Of a DNA stretch of 64,000 nucleotides, positions 55,435 through 64,000 are shown one piece after another (the first letter of the stretch is position 1; every line of letters begins with the position of its first letter). The DNA comes from Streptomyces morookaense (GTDB lineage Bacteria > Actinomycetota > Actinomycetes > Streptomycetales > Streptomycetaceae). The notes under the pieces were generated by a model. It was not told the origin of the DNA. It saw only the letters and a list, made by a program, of their open reading frames with translations, and did not search any database. Location: contig NZ_JABBXF010000008.1 of NCBI RefSeq assembly GCF_013030945.1, positions 186,001 to 250,000 on the forward strand, written 5' to 3'. The position numbers were made by a program, and so were the translations under genes.

Positions 55435-56325
55435 TCACGCCGAGAACACGGACCCCGCCTCCCGTACCAGGCCGTGCAGATCCCCGTCCGGCTCGGCCCG
55501 GTCGCGGCGCCAGACCAGCCCGGTCGCCAGCGAGGGCGAGAAGTCGCGGAACGGCAGGACGACGACCCTTCCTTCCTCCTCCTGTTTCCCTGCGCTCAGC
55601 AATGTGATGGCGAAAGTCGAACCGTTCGCGACGATTTCGCGCACGCTCGTATAGTCCCCGATATTGAGGCTGACTTCCTTGTGAATTCCCGCTGCTTTCA
55701 GGCGCACCTTGAGCTGGTCGAAATAGGTGGGCAGCGTGCCGGGCGCGGACGTCACATACGTGTAGTCGGTGAGTTCGCTCAACGACACCGAGGTCCGCCC
55801 GCCGAACGCGGCCGCCGGCAGCAACGCGCCCAGCGGCTCGTGCAGCAGCTCCAGCACCTCGATCCCCTCGGCGTGCACGGGCAGATGCACCAGTGCCATG
55901 GCGAGGTCCCCGCGTTGCACGGCGTTGAGGAGATTCCCGCTGTTGCCGGGCCAGCGTTTGACGTCGTACTCCTCGGTGCAGCGCGCTTCGAGCTGCGCGA
56001 GCCGTTCCCGCAGCTGCGGGTGCAGGGCCGGCACCACGCCCACGTACGCGGCCCGCCGCCCGGGCCCCAGGGCCCGGCGCAGCTGCCAGGGAATGTCGTC
56101 GAACCGGCCGAGGACATCCTTCGCGATGGGCAGCAGCGCCGCACCTGCGCGGGTCAGCGCCACATGATGCGAATCCCGGTCGAACAGCCGCTGGTCGAGT
56201 TCGCGTTCCAGATCCCGTATCCGCTGGCTCAAGGGCGAGGTGGCCATGTGCAATTGGCGTGCGGCGCGGGAAAAGCTCAGATTCTCGGCGACCGCCACGA
56301 AGTAGCGCAGGTGAAAGATCTCCAC
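55435..56325 (-). CDS. LysR-family regulator near module B
   Basis: A 296-residue LysR protein. The HTH is YFVAVAENLSFSRAARQLHMATSPLSQRIRDLERELDQRLFDRD, followed by an effector-binding domain. It lies upstream of the module B operon on the same strand with 126 bp between, rather than divergent. It is also divergent from the GNAT/PLP/TauD operon across a 293-bp gap, so it could control either. Confidence 0.9.
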   Translation of the reverse strand: MEIFHLRYFVAVAENLSFSRAARQLHMATSPLSQRIRDLERELDQRLFDRDSHHVALTRAGAALLPIAKDVLGRFDDIPWQLRRALGPGRRAAYVGVVPALHPQLRERLAQLEARCTEEYDVKRWPGNSGNLLNAVQRGDLAMALVHLPVHAEGIEVLELLHEPLGALLPAAAFGGRTSVSLSELTDYTYVTSAPGTLPTYFDQLKVRLKAAGIHKEVSLNIGDYTSVREIVANGSTFAITLLSAGKQEEEGRVVVLPFRDFSPSLATGLVWRRDRAEPDGDLHGLVREAGSVFSA

Positions 56326-56618
56326 TGCCGGACTCTATCCGGGGCGGAGCGCCGTGCGTACCGGCGGTACAGGGTGGACACCCGGAGGTCGTCTGGGTCA
56401 TGATCCACCGGGCGCAGCGAACCGGTCGCTCACCGTATGCGCCGGCTTCGGCGGGGCCCTGTGCTGCCGCAGTGCGTCGGCCCGACGGCGGGTTCGTCAA
56501 CAAACCGTGAACCCCGGCGAGTTGACGACCGGCAACGCCCCGGCGGGCCCTAGGATCGAACTCGCGTACGCATGGCCTGCCTTTCCGAGACCCTGTGGAG
56601 AACCCTGATGGAGAACCG

Positions 56619-57416
56619 ATGAGCGCTGCCCTGCCGGCCCCCGCCACGGACCGGGCGCAGCTGGTCGAGGTGGCCGCGGCCGATCTGCCGCGGCTTGCTT
56701 CTCTGTTCGGCCCCGACTATCCCAACCTGGCCTTCGTCCACGCGGTCGTCGACGGAGCCATCCCGGGCAGGGCCTGGGCGCACTTCCGGGACGGCACGCC
56801 GGTGGCCTGCCTGATCGCCACCACTGCGCCGTTCTGTTTCGCCGCCGGGGAGCTGAGCCCCGCCTTCTTCGCCGAGGCCAGGAGGCTGCTCGCCGGGCAC
56901 GGCGAGGTGCAGCTCGTCCACGTGCCGGGCCCCGGCACCGACGCCTGGGCGGCGCAGGCCGGTTTCACGGTGGGGCGCCGGCTCCAGCACACCCGGACCC
57001 GTGCGGGGTTCGTCGCCCCCGAGCCGGCCGTCCCCGACGGCTATGCACTGGTGCGGATCGACGCGGGGACCTTCTCCGGGCTCGAATCCCCGATGGCGCG
57101 GAGCATTTTCGGCACGGCTGCCCGGTACGCCGAGCACGCGGTCGGCTTCGCCCTGGTCAAGGACGGCCAGGTGGCGGCGGACGCACACGGCGTCATCGGC
57201 GGCGGGCTGATCGAACTCGGTGCCCACACCCACCCCGACCATCGCCGCAAGGGCCTGGCGTTCGTGGTCCTGGCCGCGGTCGACCGCTGGGGCGGCGCGC
57301 AGGGCCTGCGCACCGTCACGTCCTGCCACGCGGACAAGACGCCGAGTGTCGCGCTGTCCCGGAGGCTCGGCCTGACCGAGGAATTCTCCTACCCGATAGC
57401 GCACGCCACATGCTGA
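56619..57416 (+). CDS. GNAT-family acetyltransferase
   Basis: A 265-residue protein. The C-terminal half is a GNAT fold with the acetyl-CoA-binding segment HTHPDHRRKGLAFVVLAAVDRW and a late SCHADKTPSVALSRRLGL block. The N-terminal half looks like a second, weaker acyltransferase-type lobe. ATG 56619 has GGAGAACCG just upstream and is preferred to the GTG 24 bp earlier. It overlaps the PLP-enzyme gene by 7 bp. The substrate is unknown; it could acetylate an amino-acid-derived product or give self-resistance. Confidence 0.85.
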   Translation: MSAALPAPATDRAQLVEVAAADLPRLASLFGPDYPNLAFVHAVVDGAIPGRAWAHFRDGTPVACLIATTAPFCFAAGELSPAFFAEARRLLAGHGEVQLVHVPGPGTDAWAAQAGFTVGRRLQHTRTRAGFVAPEPAVPDGYALVRIDAGTFSGLESPMARSIFGTAARYAEHAVGFALVKDGQVAADAHGVIGGGLIELGAHTHPDHRRKGLAFVVLAAVDRWGGAQGLRTVTSCHADKTPSVALSRRLGLTEEFSYPIAHATC

Positions 57417-58420
57417 AATCCTCGTTATCCGAGGCCATTTCGCCCGCGTCGGTACGGCGCGTTCGCGATCTCATCGGCCCGCACATCCGCCGTACGCCGC
57501 TGCTGCGGGCGACGGCACCGAGCCCGGTGGACATCCACCTCAAGTGCGAGAACCTCCAGATCACCCATTCGTTCAAAGCCCGGGGCGCGCTCAGCGCACT
57601 GCACGCGTACCGGCGGTTCCGGCCGGAGACATGGGCCCGGATCGTCCGCGACGGCGTCGTGACCGGCAGCTCGGGCAATTTCGCGCAGGGCCTGGCACAT
57701 GTGACGTCGGAACTGGACCTGGCGTACACGGTGGTGGTGCCGGATTCGATTCCGGAGGCGAAGCGGTCGCAGATCCTCGCCTACAACCCCAGAACGCGGA
57801 TCGTGAAGGTCCCGTATCCGGTCTGGCGCCGCACCATGATCTCGTCCTCCTTCTCCGGCCTGCCGGGTTTCTTCCTCTCCTCGGAGAGCGACCCGTACGT
57901 CTCGCTGGGCATCGCCACGATCGGGCTGGAGATCCAGGACGAACTGCCGGACGTGGACGCGGTGCTGGTGCCGTACGGCGGCGGGAATCTCGCCTACAGC
58001 CTGGCGAGTTATCTGGACGTCCCCGTCTACGCCGTGGAGATCAGCACCGGCGCCCCGCTCTCCGCGTCGCTGCGTGCGGGCCGCCCCACGGATGTGGCCT
58101 ACGAGCGCTCGTTCGTGGACGGCATCGGCGCGAGTTTCGTCATTCCGGCCCAGTTCGAGCGGCTGAAGGACAAATTGGCCGGGGTGTTCACGGTGACTCC
58201 GCAGGAGATCGCGGAAGCGCTGTCGTCGCTGGCGTTCGCCGACAAAATCATCTGTGAGGGCGCGGGAGCCGCCGCGTACGCGGCCGCGCTGAAGCACTCG
58301 GCGTCGTACGGCTGGCGCAGCCCCGTGGCCGTCGTCAGCGGCGGCGTCATCGATCCCGGTGTCCTGCTGCACACCCTGACCACCGCCGCCGGTCAGCCGC
58401 TGACCGCGCCCATTTCCTAG
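57410..58420 (+). CDS. Fold-type II PLP enzyme (threonine/serine dehydratase-like)
   Basis: A 336-residue tryptophan-synthase-beta-family enzyme. The PLP lysine is K56 in ITHSFKARGALSAL; GSSGNFAQGLA is the substrate loop and VPYGGGNLAYSLASYL the phosphate-binding glycine loop. It resembles threonine dehydratase or hydroxyaspartate dehydratase. Codon 6 is TTA (57425-57427), so translation probably needs the bldA tRNA. This hints at a role in specialised metabolism. It overlaps the GNAT gene and is followed by a dioxygenase gene. Confidence 0.88.
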   Translation: MLKSSLSEAISPASVRRVRDLIGPHIRRTPLLRATAPSPVDIHLKCENLQITHSFKARGALSALHAYRRFRPETWARIVRDGVVTGSSGNFAQGLAHVTSELDLAYTVVVPDSIPEAKRSQILAYNPRTRIVKVPYPVWRRTMISSSFSGLPGFFLSSESDPYVSLGIATIGLEIQDELPDVDAVLVPYGGGNLAYSLASYLDVPVYAVEISTGAPLSASLRAGRPTDVAYERSFVDGIGASFVIPAQFERLKDKLAGVFTVTPQEIAEALSSLAFADKIICEGAGAAAYAAALKHSASYGWRSPVAVVSGGVIDPGVLLHTLTTAAGQPLTAPIS

Positions 58421-58454
58421 CCCACTTTCCGGTTCCAGAGGAAGCGATACCGAT

Positions 58455-59321
58455 ATGAGCAACGCCCTGCCCGTCATCGAGCCGGTGAGCCCCGCCATCG
58501 GGGCCCGGGTCACGGGCCTCGACGTGTCGCAGGAGATTCCGGACGAGGCGTGGAAGACCGTCCAGGACGCCTTCCACCGGTACAACGTGCTGGTCTTTCC
58601 GGGACAGGACCTCTCGGTCGAGCAGCAGAAGACGTTCACCGCGCGCTTCGGACCCCTGCTGACGCACAGCCACTTGCTGCCGTTGACCATCGAGGGCCAC
58701 CCCGAGGTGATGGTGCTCCACAACAACGAGCAGAAGCCGCCGGGGCTCAACGACTGGCACACCGACAACAGCGGCTGGACCGAGCCCCCGCTCGGCACCT
58801 CCCTCTACGCCAAGATCACGCCGACGGTCGGCGGGGACACCCTCTACGGCAACATGTACCTGGCGTACGAGGCACTGTCGGCGCCCATGCAGGAGCTGCT
58901 GCTCCAGCTGACCGCGACGCACGACACCCGCAAGGCGTTCGGCGCGGACTACGGCAACCTCCAGAGGTCGCTGCGCAAGAAGGGCATCGACTCGGACCAG
59001 CACTTCGCGGACCAGGACCCCGTGGAGCACCCGCTGATCCGCACGCACCCCGAGACGGGGCGCCGGGCACTGTACATCTCCAACCCGTACGTGACGCGGA
59101 TCAACGGCGTGACCGAGTCCGAGAGCCGGGCGCTGCTGGCCTTCCTCTGCCGCCACATCGAGACCAACGAGCTGATCTACCGGCACCGTTGGACCCAGGG
59201 CGACCTGGTGATCTGGGACAACCGCTGCACCCAGCACCTCGCGGTCGCGGACTACTTCCCGCACGAGCGCCTGATGCACCGCATCAACATCGCGGGGGAG
59301 AAGCCGTTCCTGAAGCTCTGA
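58455..59321 (+). CDS. TauD/TfdA-family Fe(II)/2-oxoglutarate dioxygenase
   Basis: A 288-residue dioxygenase with a full facial triad: H102 and D104 in DWHTDNSGW and H261 in TQHLAVADYF, with R276 or R272 for 2-oxoglutarate. AGAGGAAGCG precedes the ATG. It is the last gene of the GNAT/PLP/TauD operon. TauD-family enzymes hydroxylate or cleave small acids; here the neighbouring PLP enzyme suggests action on an amino or hydroxy acid (inference). Confidence 0.9.
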   Translation: MSNALPVIEPVSPAIGARVTGLDVSQEIPDEAWKTVQDAFHRYNVLVFPGQDLSVEQQKTFTARFGPLLTHSHLLPLTIEGHPEVMVLHNNEQKPPGLNDWHTDNSGWTEPPLGTSLYAKITPTVGGDTLYGNMYLAYEALSAPMQELLLQLTATHDTRKAFGADYGNLQRSLRKKGIDSDQHFADQDPVEHPLIRTHPETGRRALYISNPYVTRINGVTESESRALLAFLCRHIETNELIYRHRWTQGDLVIWDNRCTQHLAVADYFPHERLMHRINIAGEKPFLKL

Positions 59322-59352
59322 GGCACGGCCGGTCGGGCAGGGCCCGCCGGGT

Positions 59353-60135
59353 TCAGGCGTGGCCGCGCAGGAACGTCATCAACGGGCCGTTGACCAGGTC
59401 GGGATGGGTCAGGCTCGGGGTGTGCCCCGCGCCCGGCACCACGATCAGGTCGACGGCCCCGGGCAGCCGGTCGCGGAGCATCTGCCCGAGCGGCAGCGGG
59501 ACCGGCCGGTCGGCCTCGCCGTGCACGATCAGGGCCGGCCGGCCGATCTCCGCGAGGCGGGCGGACACGTCGTCGACGCCCATGAGCACGGCCACCGCGT
59601 CGGCCAGCCGCTCCCGGGGCTGCCCGTGCCACACGCGCAGCCACTCCTCGTGGATCCCGGGCCTGCCGAGCAGCAGGTCGAGGAGGACCGGCGCCACCGC
59701 ATCCGGGCCGCCGGTGCGGAACCCCCCGGCGATGCCGCTCATCTGGTCCAGGGCCTCCTGCGGCCAGGCCACCGCCGCGGTGTCGATCAGGACCAGCGCC
59801 ATGACCCGTTCCGGCGCGCGCAGTGCGGCCCGGAGCGACAGGAACCCGCCCTGGGAGTGGCCCACCAACGTGGCCTGTGCGACGCCGAGATGGTCCAGCA
59901 GACCGAGAAGGTCGCCGGCGGAATCCCAGTAGGTGTGACGGGCCCCGTCGTCCTCGGTACGGCCGTGCAGCCGCTCGTCCCACACCACACAGCGGAACTC
60001 GCCGCGCAGCGCCTCGATCTGGGGCGCCCACATCCGGTGGTCCATGAGGTTGCCGTGACTGAAGACGACCACGGGGCCGTCGCCCCCGGTGTCCTCGAAG
60101 TACAGCTGCCGACCGTCGACTGATGCAAAAGGCAT
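59353..60135 (-). CDS. Alpha/beta hydrolase
   Basis: A 260-residue alpha/beta hydrolase. The oxyanion segment is VVFSHGNLMDHRMW, the nucleophile elbow LVGHSQGGFLSL, the acid in VHGEADRPVP and the histidine in VPGAGHTPSLTHP. It resembles haloperoxidase- or epoxide-hydrolase-like esterases (3-oxoadipate lactonase type). It is divergent from the AraC regulator 140 bp away, which is likely its regulator. ATG 60135 has GGGAAGAAGG upstream. Confidence 0.9.
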   Translation of the reverse strand: MPFASVDGRQLYFEDTGGDGPVVVFSHGNLMDHRMWAPQIEALRGEFRCVVWDERLHGRTEDDGARHTYWDSAGDLLGLLDHLGVAQATLVGHSQGGFLSLRAALRAPERVMALVLIDTAAVAWPQEALDQMSGIAGGFRTGGPDAVAPVLLDLLLGRPGIHEEWLRVWHGQPRERLADAVAVLMGVDDVSARLAEIGRPALIVHGEADRPVPLPLGQMLRDRLPGAVDLIVVPGAGHTPSLTHPDLVNGPLMTFLRGHA

Positions 60136-60275
60136 GTGCCTTCTTCCCTCGGGTAACTTGGGTGACTTGTGCGCGTTCCAAGGTGCCCGCCGCGGACATG
60201 GCCGGCTTGTCGTCGCGCGCACGCCCGTTTGCCCGTACGCGCACGGGAATCCGGCATGGGGAGAAGGGGCGAGCG

Positions 60276-61247
60276 ATGACGGTCCTCCTGCGGACGCACG
60301 ACCACGCGGCGGCGGACCGGCGCGCTTTCTGGCAGGACGTCGTGTGCGACAGCTTCGTACCGGTCCACGTGGAGCCGCTGCAGGACGAGCCGTTCCGCGG
60401 GCAGATCGCGGCCGGCCGGCTCGGCGCAGTCCGGGTCGCCGAGGTGTCGGCCGATCCGAGCCGTGTCGACCGGACGGCACGGCTGATCGCCCGCTCGGAT
60501 GCCGAATACCTGCTCGTGGGCGTGGTGCAGCGCGGCAGCGCGGTGGTCCGCCAGGACGGCCGCGAGACGGCGCTCGGCCCCGGGGACATCGCCTGCTACG
60601 ACACCTCCCGGCCCTACACCCTCGTGTGCCGCGGGGACTTCGCGATGCTGGAGTTCATGTTCCCGCACCGCCTGGCCCACCTGGACAGCAGCCGGAGCGG
60701 CGAGGTGACGGCGACCCGGTTCTCCGCGGCGGACGGGGTCGGTGCCCTGGTCTCCCCGTTCCTCACCCGGCTGGCCGGGCACTCCCACGAGTACGCGGAG
60801 AACGCGGAAACCCTCTCCCGGACCGCCGGTGACCTGCTCGCGACCCTGTTCGCCGAGCGCCGGCCGCCGCGCCCGGACGACGACCGGCAGGCGGTCCGCC
60901 GTACCACTCTTCTGCGCGTCCGCGCCTATATCGACCAGCACTTGGCCGACCCGGACCTGTCCCCGGAGCAGATCGCGAAGGCGCACCATGTGTCACTGCG
61001 CTACCTGCAGAAACTCTTCTCCGAGGAGCGGACGACGGTCACGGCCTGGATCAGACAGCGTCGGCTGGAGGGCTGCCGCCGCGACCTGGCAGGCCCGTAC
61101 GCGGCCGGCCGCACGGTCGCCGCGACGGCGGCCCGGTGGGGATTCCTCAACCCGGCCCACTTCAGCCGCGTTTTCAAGGCGGCCTATGGTGTGAGCCCCG
61201 GCGACTACCGGGCTGCGCACCTCGCGCAGGGTCGGTCCAGCAGGTAG
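60276..61247 (+). CDS. AraC-family regulator
   Basis: A 323-residue protein of the AraC-binding-like (PF14525-type) group. The N-terminal ligand domain contains FWQDVVCDSFVPVHVEP and YLLVGVVQRGSAVVRQDGRE; the C-terminal double HTH has LSPEQIAKAHHVSLRYLQKLFSEERTTVTAWIRQRRLEGCRRDL and GFLNPAHFSRVFKAAYGVSPGDYR. AAGGGG lies 6 bases before the ATG. It is divergent from the alpha/beta hydrolase gene. Confidence 0.93.
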   Translation: MTVLLRTHDHAAADRRAFWQDVVCDSFVPVHVEPLQDEPFRGQIAAGRLGAVRVAEVSADPSRVDRTARLIARSDAEYLLVGVVQRGSAVVRQDGRETALGPGDIACYDTSRPYTLVCRGDFAMLEFMFPHRLAHLDSSRSGEVTATRFSAADGVGALVSPFLTRLAGHSHEYAENAETLSRTAGDLLATLFAERRPPRPDDDRQAVRRTTLLRVRAYIDQHLADPDLSPEQIAKAHHVSLRYLQKLFSEERTTVTAWIRQRRLEGCRRDLAGPYAAGRTVAATAARWGFLNPAHFSRVFKAAYGVSPGDYRAAHLAQGRSSR

Positions 61248-61353
61248 AGGTGGGAGCGCATCTGCTGCTCCTCCTCGCCGCGGCCGGATTCCGCCCTGGC
61301 GACCCGGGACTCGGGGCGCGCACGCTGGTGACTCGCGCCGCGAGGGGGTTCTG

Positions 61354-62493
61354 ATGCCGAGGGAAGAATCGAGGGCGGAGGCAGCGCAGTTCCGGTTGCC
61401 GCCGGTCGCGGTGTTCTGGAACGCCGATCCGGCCCTCGGCACACCGGAATTCGGGGCCGAGGTGCAGGCGATGGCGGCACGCCTGGCATCGGCACTTGCC
61501 GAGGTGCCGGTCTACCAAGGAATCGCCGCGCGTGACGCCGGCTTGGCGAAGGCCGAGGCCGCGGCAGATGCGCTGGTGCGGCGCCTGTCCGCGGATGTCC
61601 GTGCGCCCGACGGGGACCGGTTGGCGGCGGCGTCGCCCGTGGAGGAGTATTTCCGGACCCGCATGGCCGCCCTGTCCGCGCCGCAGGCCGCGCTGCAGGC
61701 GGTGCTCGTCGTTCACCGCGGTGTGACCGACCTGCGCAGTGCGCCGCTGGCCGGGAGTGATCTGGAGTACGAGCTGACGGCGATGCGGCAGGCGTTGGTG
61801 GACCTGACCGGCTGCACGAGCACCGCCGCGGCGGAACCGTCATGTGCGGACCGGCAGTCGGACCACCCCCCGTCGACGAGCGCGCCGCAGGCGATGTGGC
61901 TGGCGCGGTGGATCACCGGCCACCACATCCATGCGCTGTTCAACGTCTGTGCGACGAGCGTCCTCAGGAAAGCCCTGTCGCATGTGCGCGCAGGGGCGGT
62001 GCGCGAAGCGGTCGACCACCTGCGCCGTACGGTGGTGTACGTGCGCGGGGTGCCTGCGTCCCGGGCGCACGCCGCTGCGATGCCCGCGGACTTCTACTGC
62101 GAGATCGTGCGTCCGACCATGACGCCGCCGATCGTGTCCCTGCCGTTGAGCGGCCGTATGCATGTGGGTTTCCTGGCATGGCGCGATGCGCTGGAGGAAC
62201 TGCTGCTCGTGCTGCCGGATCCGGTGGACGAACTGGCCCGCCGCGCACCGGAACTCGCCTTCGCGAGGGAGGAACTGCTGGAGGCCGACCTGGTCGAGGC
62301 CGAACGCCATGTCTGCCTGGCCGAATCCGCCGTGGCCGGAGCGCGGTCGCTGATCCAGCCGCCGCGCAGCACCGAGAACGCTGTCGCCGTGCTCCGGTTG
62401 ATGCGCCACAAGCGCGCGGCGCGTTACGCACCGTTTGTCCGTTTTGGCGACCAGGTCGCGGCGGCCGCCAGGAAGGCACTCACGGGCTCGTGA
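61354..62493 (+). CDS. Unrecognised protein; weak resemblance to heme-dependent aromatic oxygenases
   Basis: A 379-residue, largely helical soluble protein with no signal peptide. Strongly patterned blocks are ARWITGHHIHALFNVC, VYVRGVPASRAHAAAMPADFYCEIVRPTM, SLPLSGRMH and LMRHKRAARYAPFVRFGD. The FYxExxRPxxxPP...SG pattern reminds me of the region around the heme ligand in PrnB- and tyrosine-hydroxylase-like members of the tryptophan-dioxygenase superfamily, but this is a hand comparison only. It follows an AraC gene by 106 bp and precedes a PAP2 gene. An alternative is an unrelated conserved actinobacterial family. Confidence 0.6.
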   Translation: MPREESRAEAAQFRLPPVAVFWNADPALGTPEFGAEVQAMAARLASALAEVPVYQGIAARDAGLAKAEAAADALVRRLSADVRAPDGDRLAAASPVEEYFRTRMAALSAPQAALQAVLVVHRGVTDLRSAPLAGSDLEYELTAMRQALVDLTGCTSTAAAEPSCADRQSDHPPSTSAPQAMWLARWITGHHIHALFNVCATSVLRKALSHVRAGAVREAVDHLRRTVVYVRGVPASRAHAAAMPADFYCEIVRPTMTPPIVSLPLSGRMHVGFLAWRDALEELLLVLPDPVDELARRAPELAFAREELLEADLVEAERHVCLAESAVAGARSLIQPPRSTENAVAVLRLMRHKRAARYAPFVRFGDQVAAAARKALTGS

Positions 62494-62541
62494 CGGACAG
62501 GCCGGCAGCGTCGCCCCCGATCGCTACCGATAGAATCGCGG

Positions 62542-63906
62542 GTGTCTTCGCAAATAGGTTGCAGAAACGAGCCCGCCGCATGGCGTCGGCCCCAGCTGAT
62601 TCTCTGGGCCACGGCGGGTGTGGTGACCCTCGGGTTCCTCATCGTGCTGGAGGTCGTCGCACGTCGCTGCACCGGCCAGCCCGGGCCGCTGACCGAGCAG
62701 GCGCGAGAGGTGATCTTCCCACCGAAACCGGGGCCGCTGTACGGCGGCATGGCGTTGATGATGGTGGTGCTCACCTGGCGGCAGCGGTTCATCGCGGCCG
62801 GGGCCGCCATCGGCATCGACCTGGTCTTCGTGCTGGTGCGGTGGGCGGTCGGCGCGAAGGTGCCCGAGGGCCACTACTTCGGCAACGGCGCACTGTGGGT
62901 GATGCTGGGCTGCGCGGTCATCGCCGTCACGCGCCGCACCGGCCGGGAACGTGCGCTGCTGCTGAAGGGCGTCGGACTGGGCCTGCTGCTGGTGGCCGGC
63001 CGCAAGACCGGTGACACCTGGCTGCTCATCACGGCGAAGACCCGCCCCATGGTGCTGGATCCGTACCTGGCCACCGCCGACCATGCGCTGGGCAATCCGT
63101 CCTGGCTGGTGGGCCGGCTCCTCAGGGCCACCGGTCCGGTCGGCACCCACCTCGTCCACGTGGTCTACGCACAGCTCGCGGTGGCCGCGGTCGTCGTCGC
63201 GCTGTACCAACTGCGCAGGGTGGCGGCCGAGCGCCGCTTCCCGCGCCATCACCTGGTGCGCACGTTCCTGGTGATCGGCCTTCTCGGGCCGGCCGTCTAC
63301 ATGGTCTTCCCGGTGGTCGGACCGGTCTTCGCCTACGGCCCGGGCGCCTCCGGCACCGGCGGCGTGCAGTGGGCGGTGGCCAACCTGTGGCCGCACACGC
63401 CGCCGCCGGTCCACGTTCCGCACCCGGTGCCGTACGACGCGATCACCCCGCGCAACTGCATGCCCAGCCTGCACACGGCATGGGCCACCGCGATCTTCAT
63501 CCACACCCGCAAGGGCCCGCGCCTCCTGCGGTACGCGGGAACGTTCTGGCTGATCGCCACGCTCACCGCAACCCTGGGATTCGGCTACCACTACGGCGTG
63601 GACCTCGTTGCCGGTGTCGTGTTCTCGCTCACGATCGAAACGGCTCTGCGCTCGTTCGACCGCGGCTGGGACCGGCCGGGAATCCGGCTGGTCGCCTACG
63701 GCACCACGGTCTTCGCCGCACTCCTGGCGGCCTACCGCTTTCTGCCGAAGGAAATGGCCACGCATCCATGGGTGTTCGGGCCGCTTCTCCTTCTGGCGAT
63801 GGCCTCGGTGGTCTACGGCTACGTACGGACCACCGGCCGGTGGGAACCGGCTGCCGCACCGGCGCGACAGCCGGAACCGCGCCCCGAACTGGTCGGACAG
63901 CCCTAG
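62542..63906 (+). CDS. PAP2-superfamily integral membrane phosphatase or phosphotransferase
   Basis: A 454-residue membrane protein with about ten hydrophobic segments. The PAP2 catalytic motifs are CMPSLHTAWATAIF and GFGYHYGVDLVAGVVFS, as in inositolphosphotransferase (AUR1/Ipt1-like) and undecaprenyl-pyrophosphate-phosphatase-like PAP2 proteins. The GTG at 62542 is the start, without a clear ribosome binding site. The long C-terminal tail is proline- and arginine-rich. The gene ends 94 bases before the window edge; nothing further was recognised after it. Confidence 0.85.
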   Translation: MSSQIGCRNEPAAWRRPQLILWATAGVVTLGFLIVLEVVARRCTGQPGPLTEQAREVIFPPKPGPLYGGMALMMVVLTWRQRFIAAGAAIGIDLVFVLVRWAVGAKVPEGHYFGNGALWVMLGCAVIAVTRRTGRERALLLKGVGLGLLLVAGRKTGDTWLLITAKTRPMVLDPYLATADHALGNPSWLVGRLLRATGPVGTHLVHVVYAQLAVAAVVVALYQLRRVAAERRFPRHHLVRTFLVIGLLGPAVYMVFPVVGPVFAYGPGASGTGGVQWAVANLWPHTPPPVHVPHPVPYDAITPRNCMPSLHTAWATAIFIHTRKGPRLLRYAGTFWLIATLTATLGFGYHYGVDLVAGVVFSLTIETALRSFDRGWDRPGIRLVAYGTTVFAALLAAYRFLPKEMATHPWVFGPLLLLAMASVVYGYVRTTGRWEPAAAPARQPEPRPELVGQP

Positions 63907-64000
63907 GGCGTGTCGGTGGTCCGGCGCGTGCACCCGCCCGGCCCGTCTGCGGTAGTCACCGGCGGGGCGGCATGGTCGCGTCGAGGGGAAGGCGGGAGCC

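Noticed and set aside
40972..63915. Shared string GCCCTAGGGCGTGTC at 40971 and 63902, considered as an insertion-sequence end
   Set aside because: There are only two copies, no matching inverted partner and no transposase gene; the second copy includes the PAP2 stop codon. A chance match or an old remnant cannot be told apart.

Overview
The window is very GC-rich and strongly third-position GC biased. It carries hallmarks of a Streptomyces (or close relative) chromosome: a SARP/AfsR-type regulator, a large LuxR-type (LAL) ATPase, a monomeric isocitrate dehydrogenase, several P450s, GTG starts, rare TTA codons and a repeated hairpin element that I recognise from Streptomyces intergenic regions. 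It looks like accessory, specialised-metabolism-rich DNA mixed with a few core genes. No rRNA, tRNA, CRISPR array or complete insertion sequence was seen.

Left part (1-9.85 kb, all minus strand). Reading in the direction of transcription there are: an albonoursin-type operon (cyclic dipeptide oxidase subunits A and B with a 44-bp overlap, then a tRNA-dependent cyclodipeptide synthase with an in-frame TTA codon); a SARP-NB-ARC-TPR regulator; and a PvcA/PvcB/PvcC-like isonitrile operon ending in an asparagine-synthetase-like amidotransferase cut by the window edge. Both chemistries start from aromatic amino acids or their tRNAs, and the SARP gene lies between the two operons. This is the best candidate for an undescribed system here.

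9.85-18.7 kb. Core NADP isocitrate dehydrogenase, then a minus-strand terpenoid operon (GGPP-type prenyl synthase, class I terpene cyclase, P450). Upstream of it is a LAL regulator that has lost its DNA-binding C-terminus by frameshift and truncation.

19-27.3 kb. A membrane-anchored esterase, a small ACP / ketosynthase / hydrolase set facing an MMPL exporter (3' ends overlapping by 173 bp), a secreted protein and a DUF885 metallopeptidase-like protein. 27.4-29.1 kb holds a malic enzyme.

29-34.9 kb and 50.5-56.3 kb hold two paralogous catabolic modules. Each has an acetoacetate-decarboxylase-family enzyme, a 3-hydroxyacyl-CoA-dehydrogenase-family enzyme and a CaiB-type CoA transferase, and each sits beside a LysR regulator. 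The second adds an enoyl-CoA hydratase and an acyl-CoA dehydrogenase.

35-50.4 kb is a mosaic: a tandem-HTH Lrp regulator with a clear candidate operator, a GlxA-type regulator with an oxidoreductase, a 2H phosphoesterase, an aspartic-protease-like lipoprotein, a MarR/isochorismatase-like/FUSC efflux operon, transketolase, a ferredoxin/ferredoxin reductase/P450 operon, MgtC-like and DUF523 proteins and a flavin monooxygenase. The right end (56.6-63.9 kb) has a GNAT / PLP-lyase / TauD operon (the PLP gene has a TTA codon), an alpha/beta hydrolase, an AraC regulator, a protein with weak resemblance to heme-dependent aromatic oxygenases, and a PAP2 membrane phosphatase.
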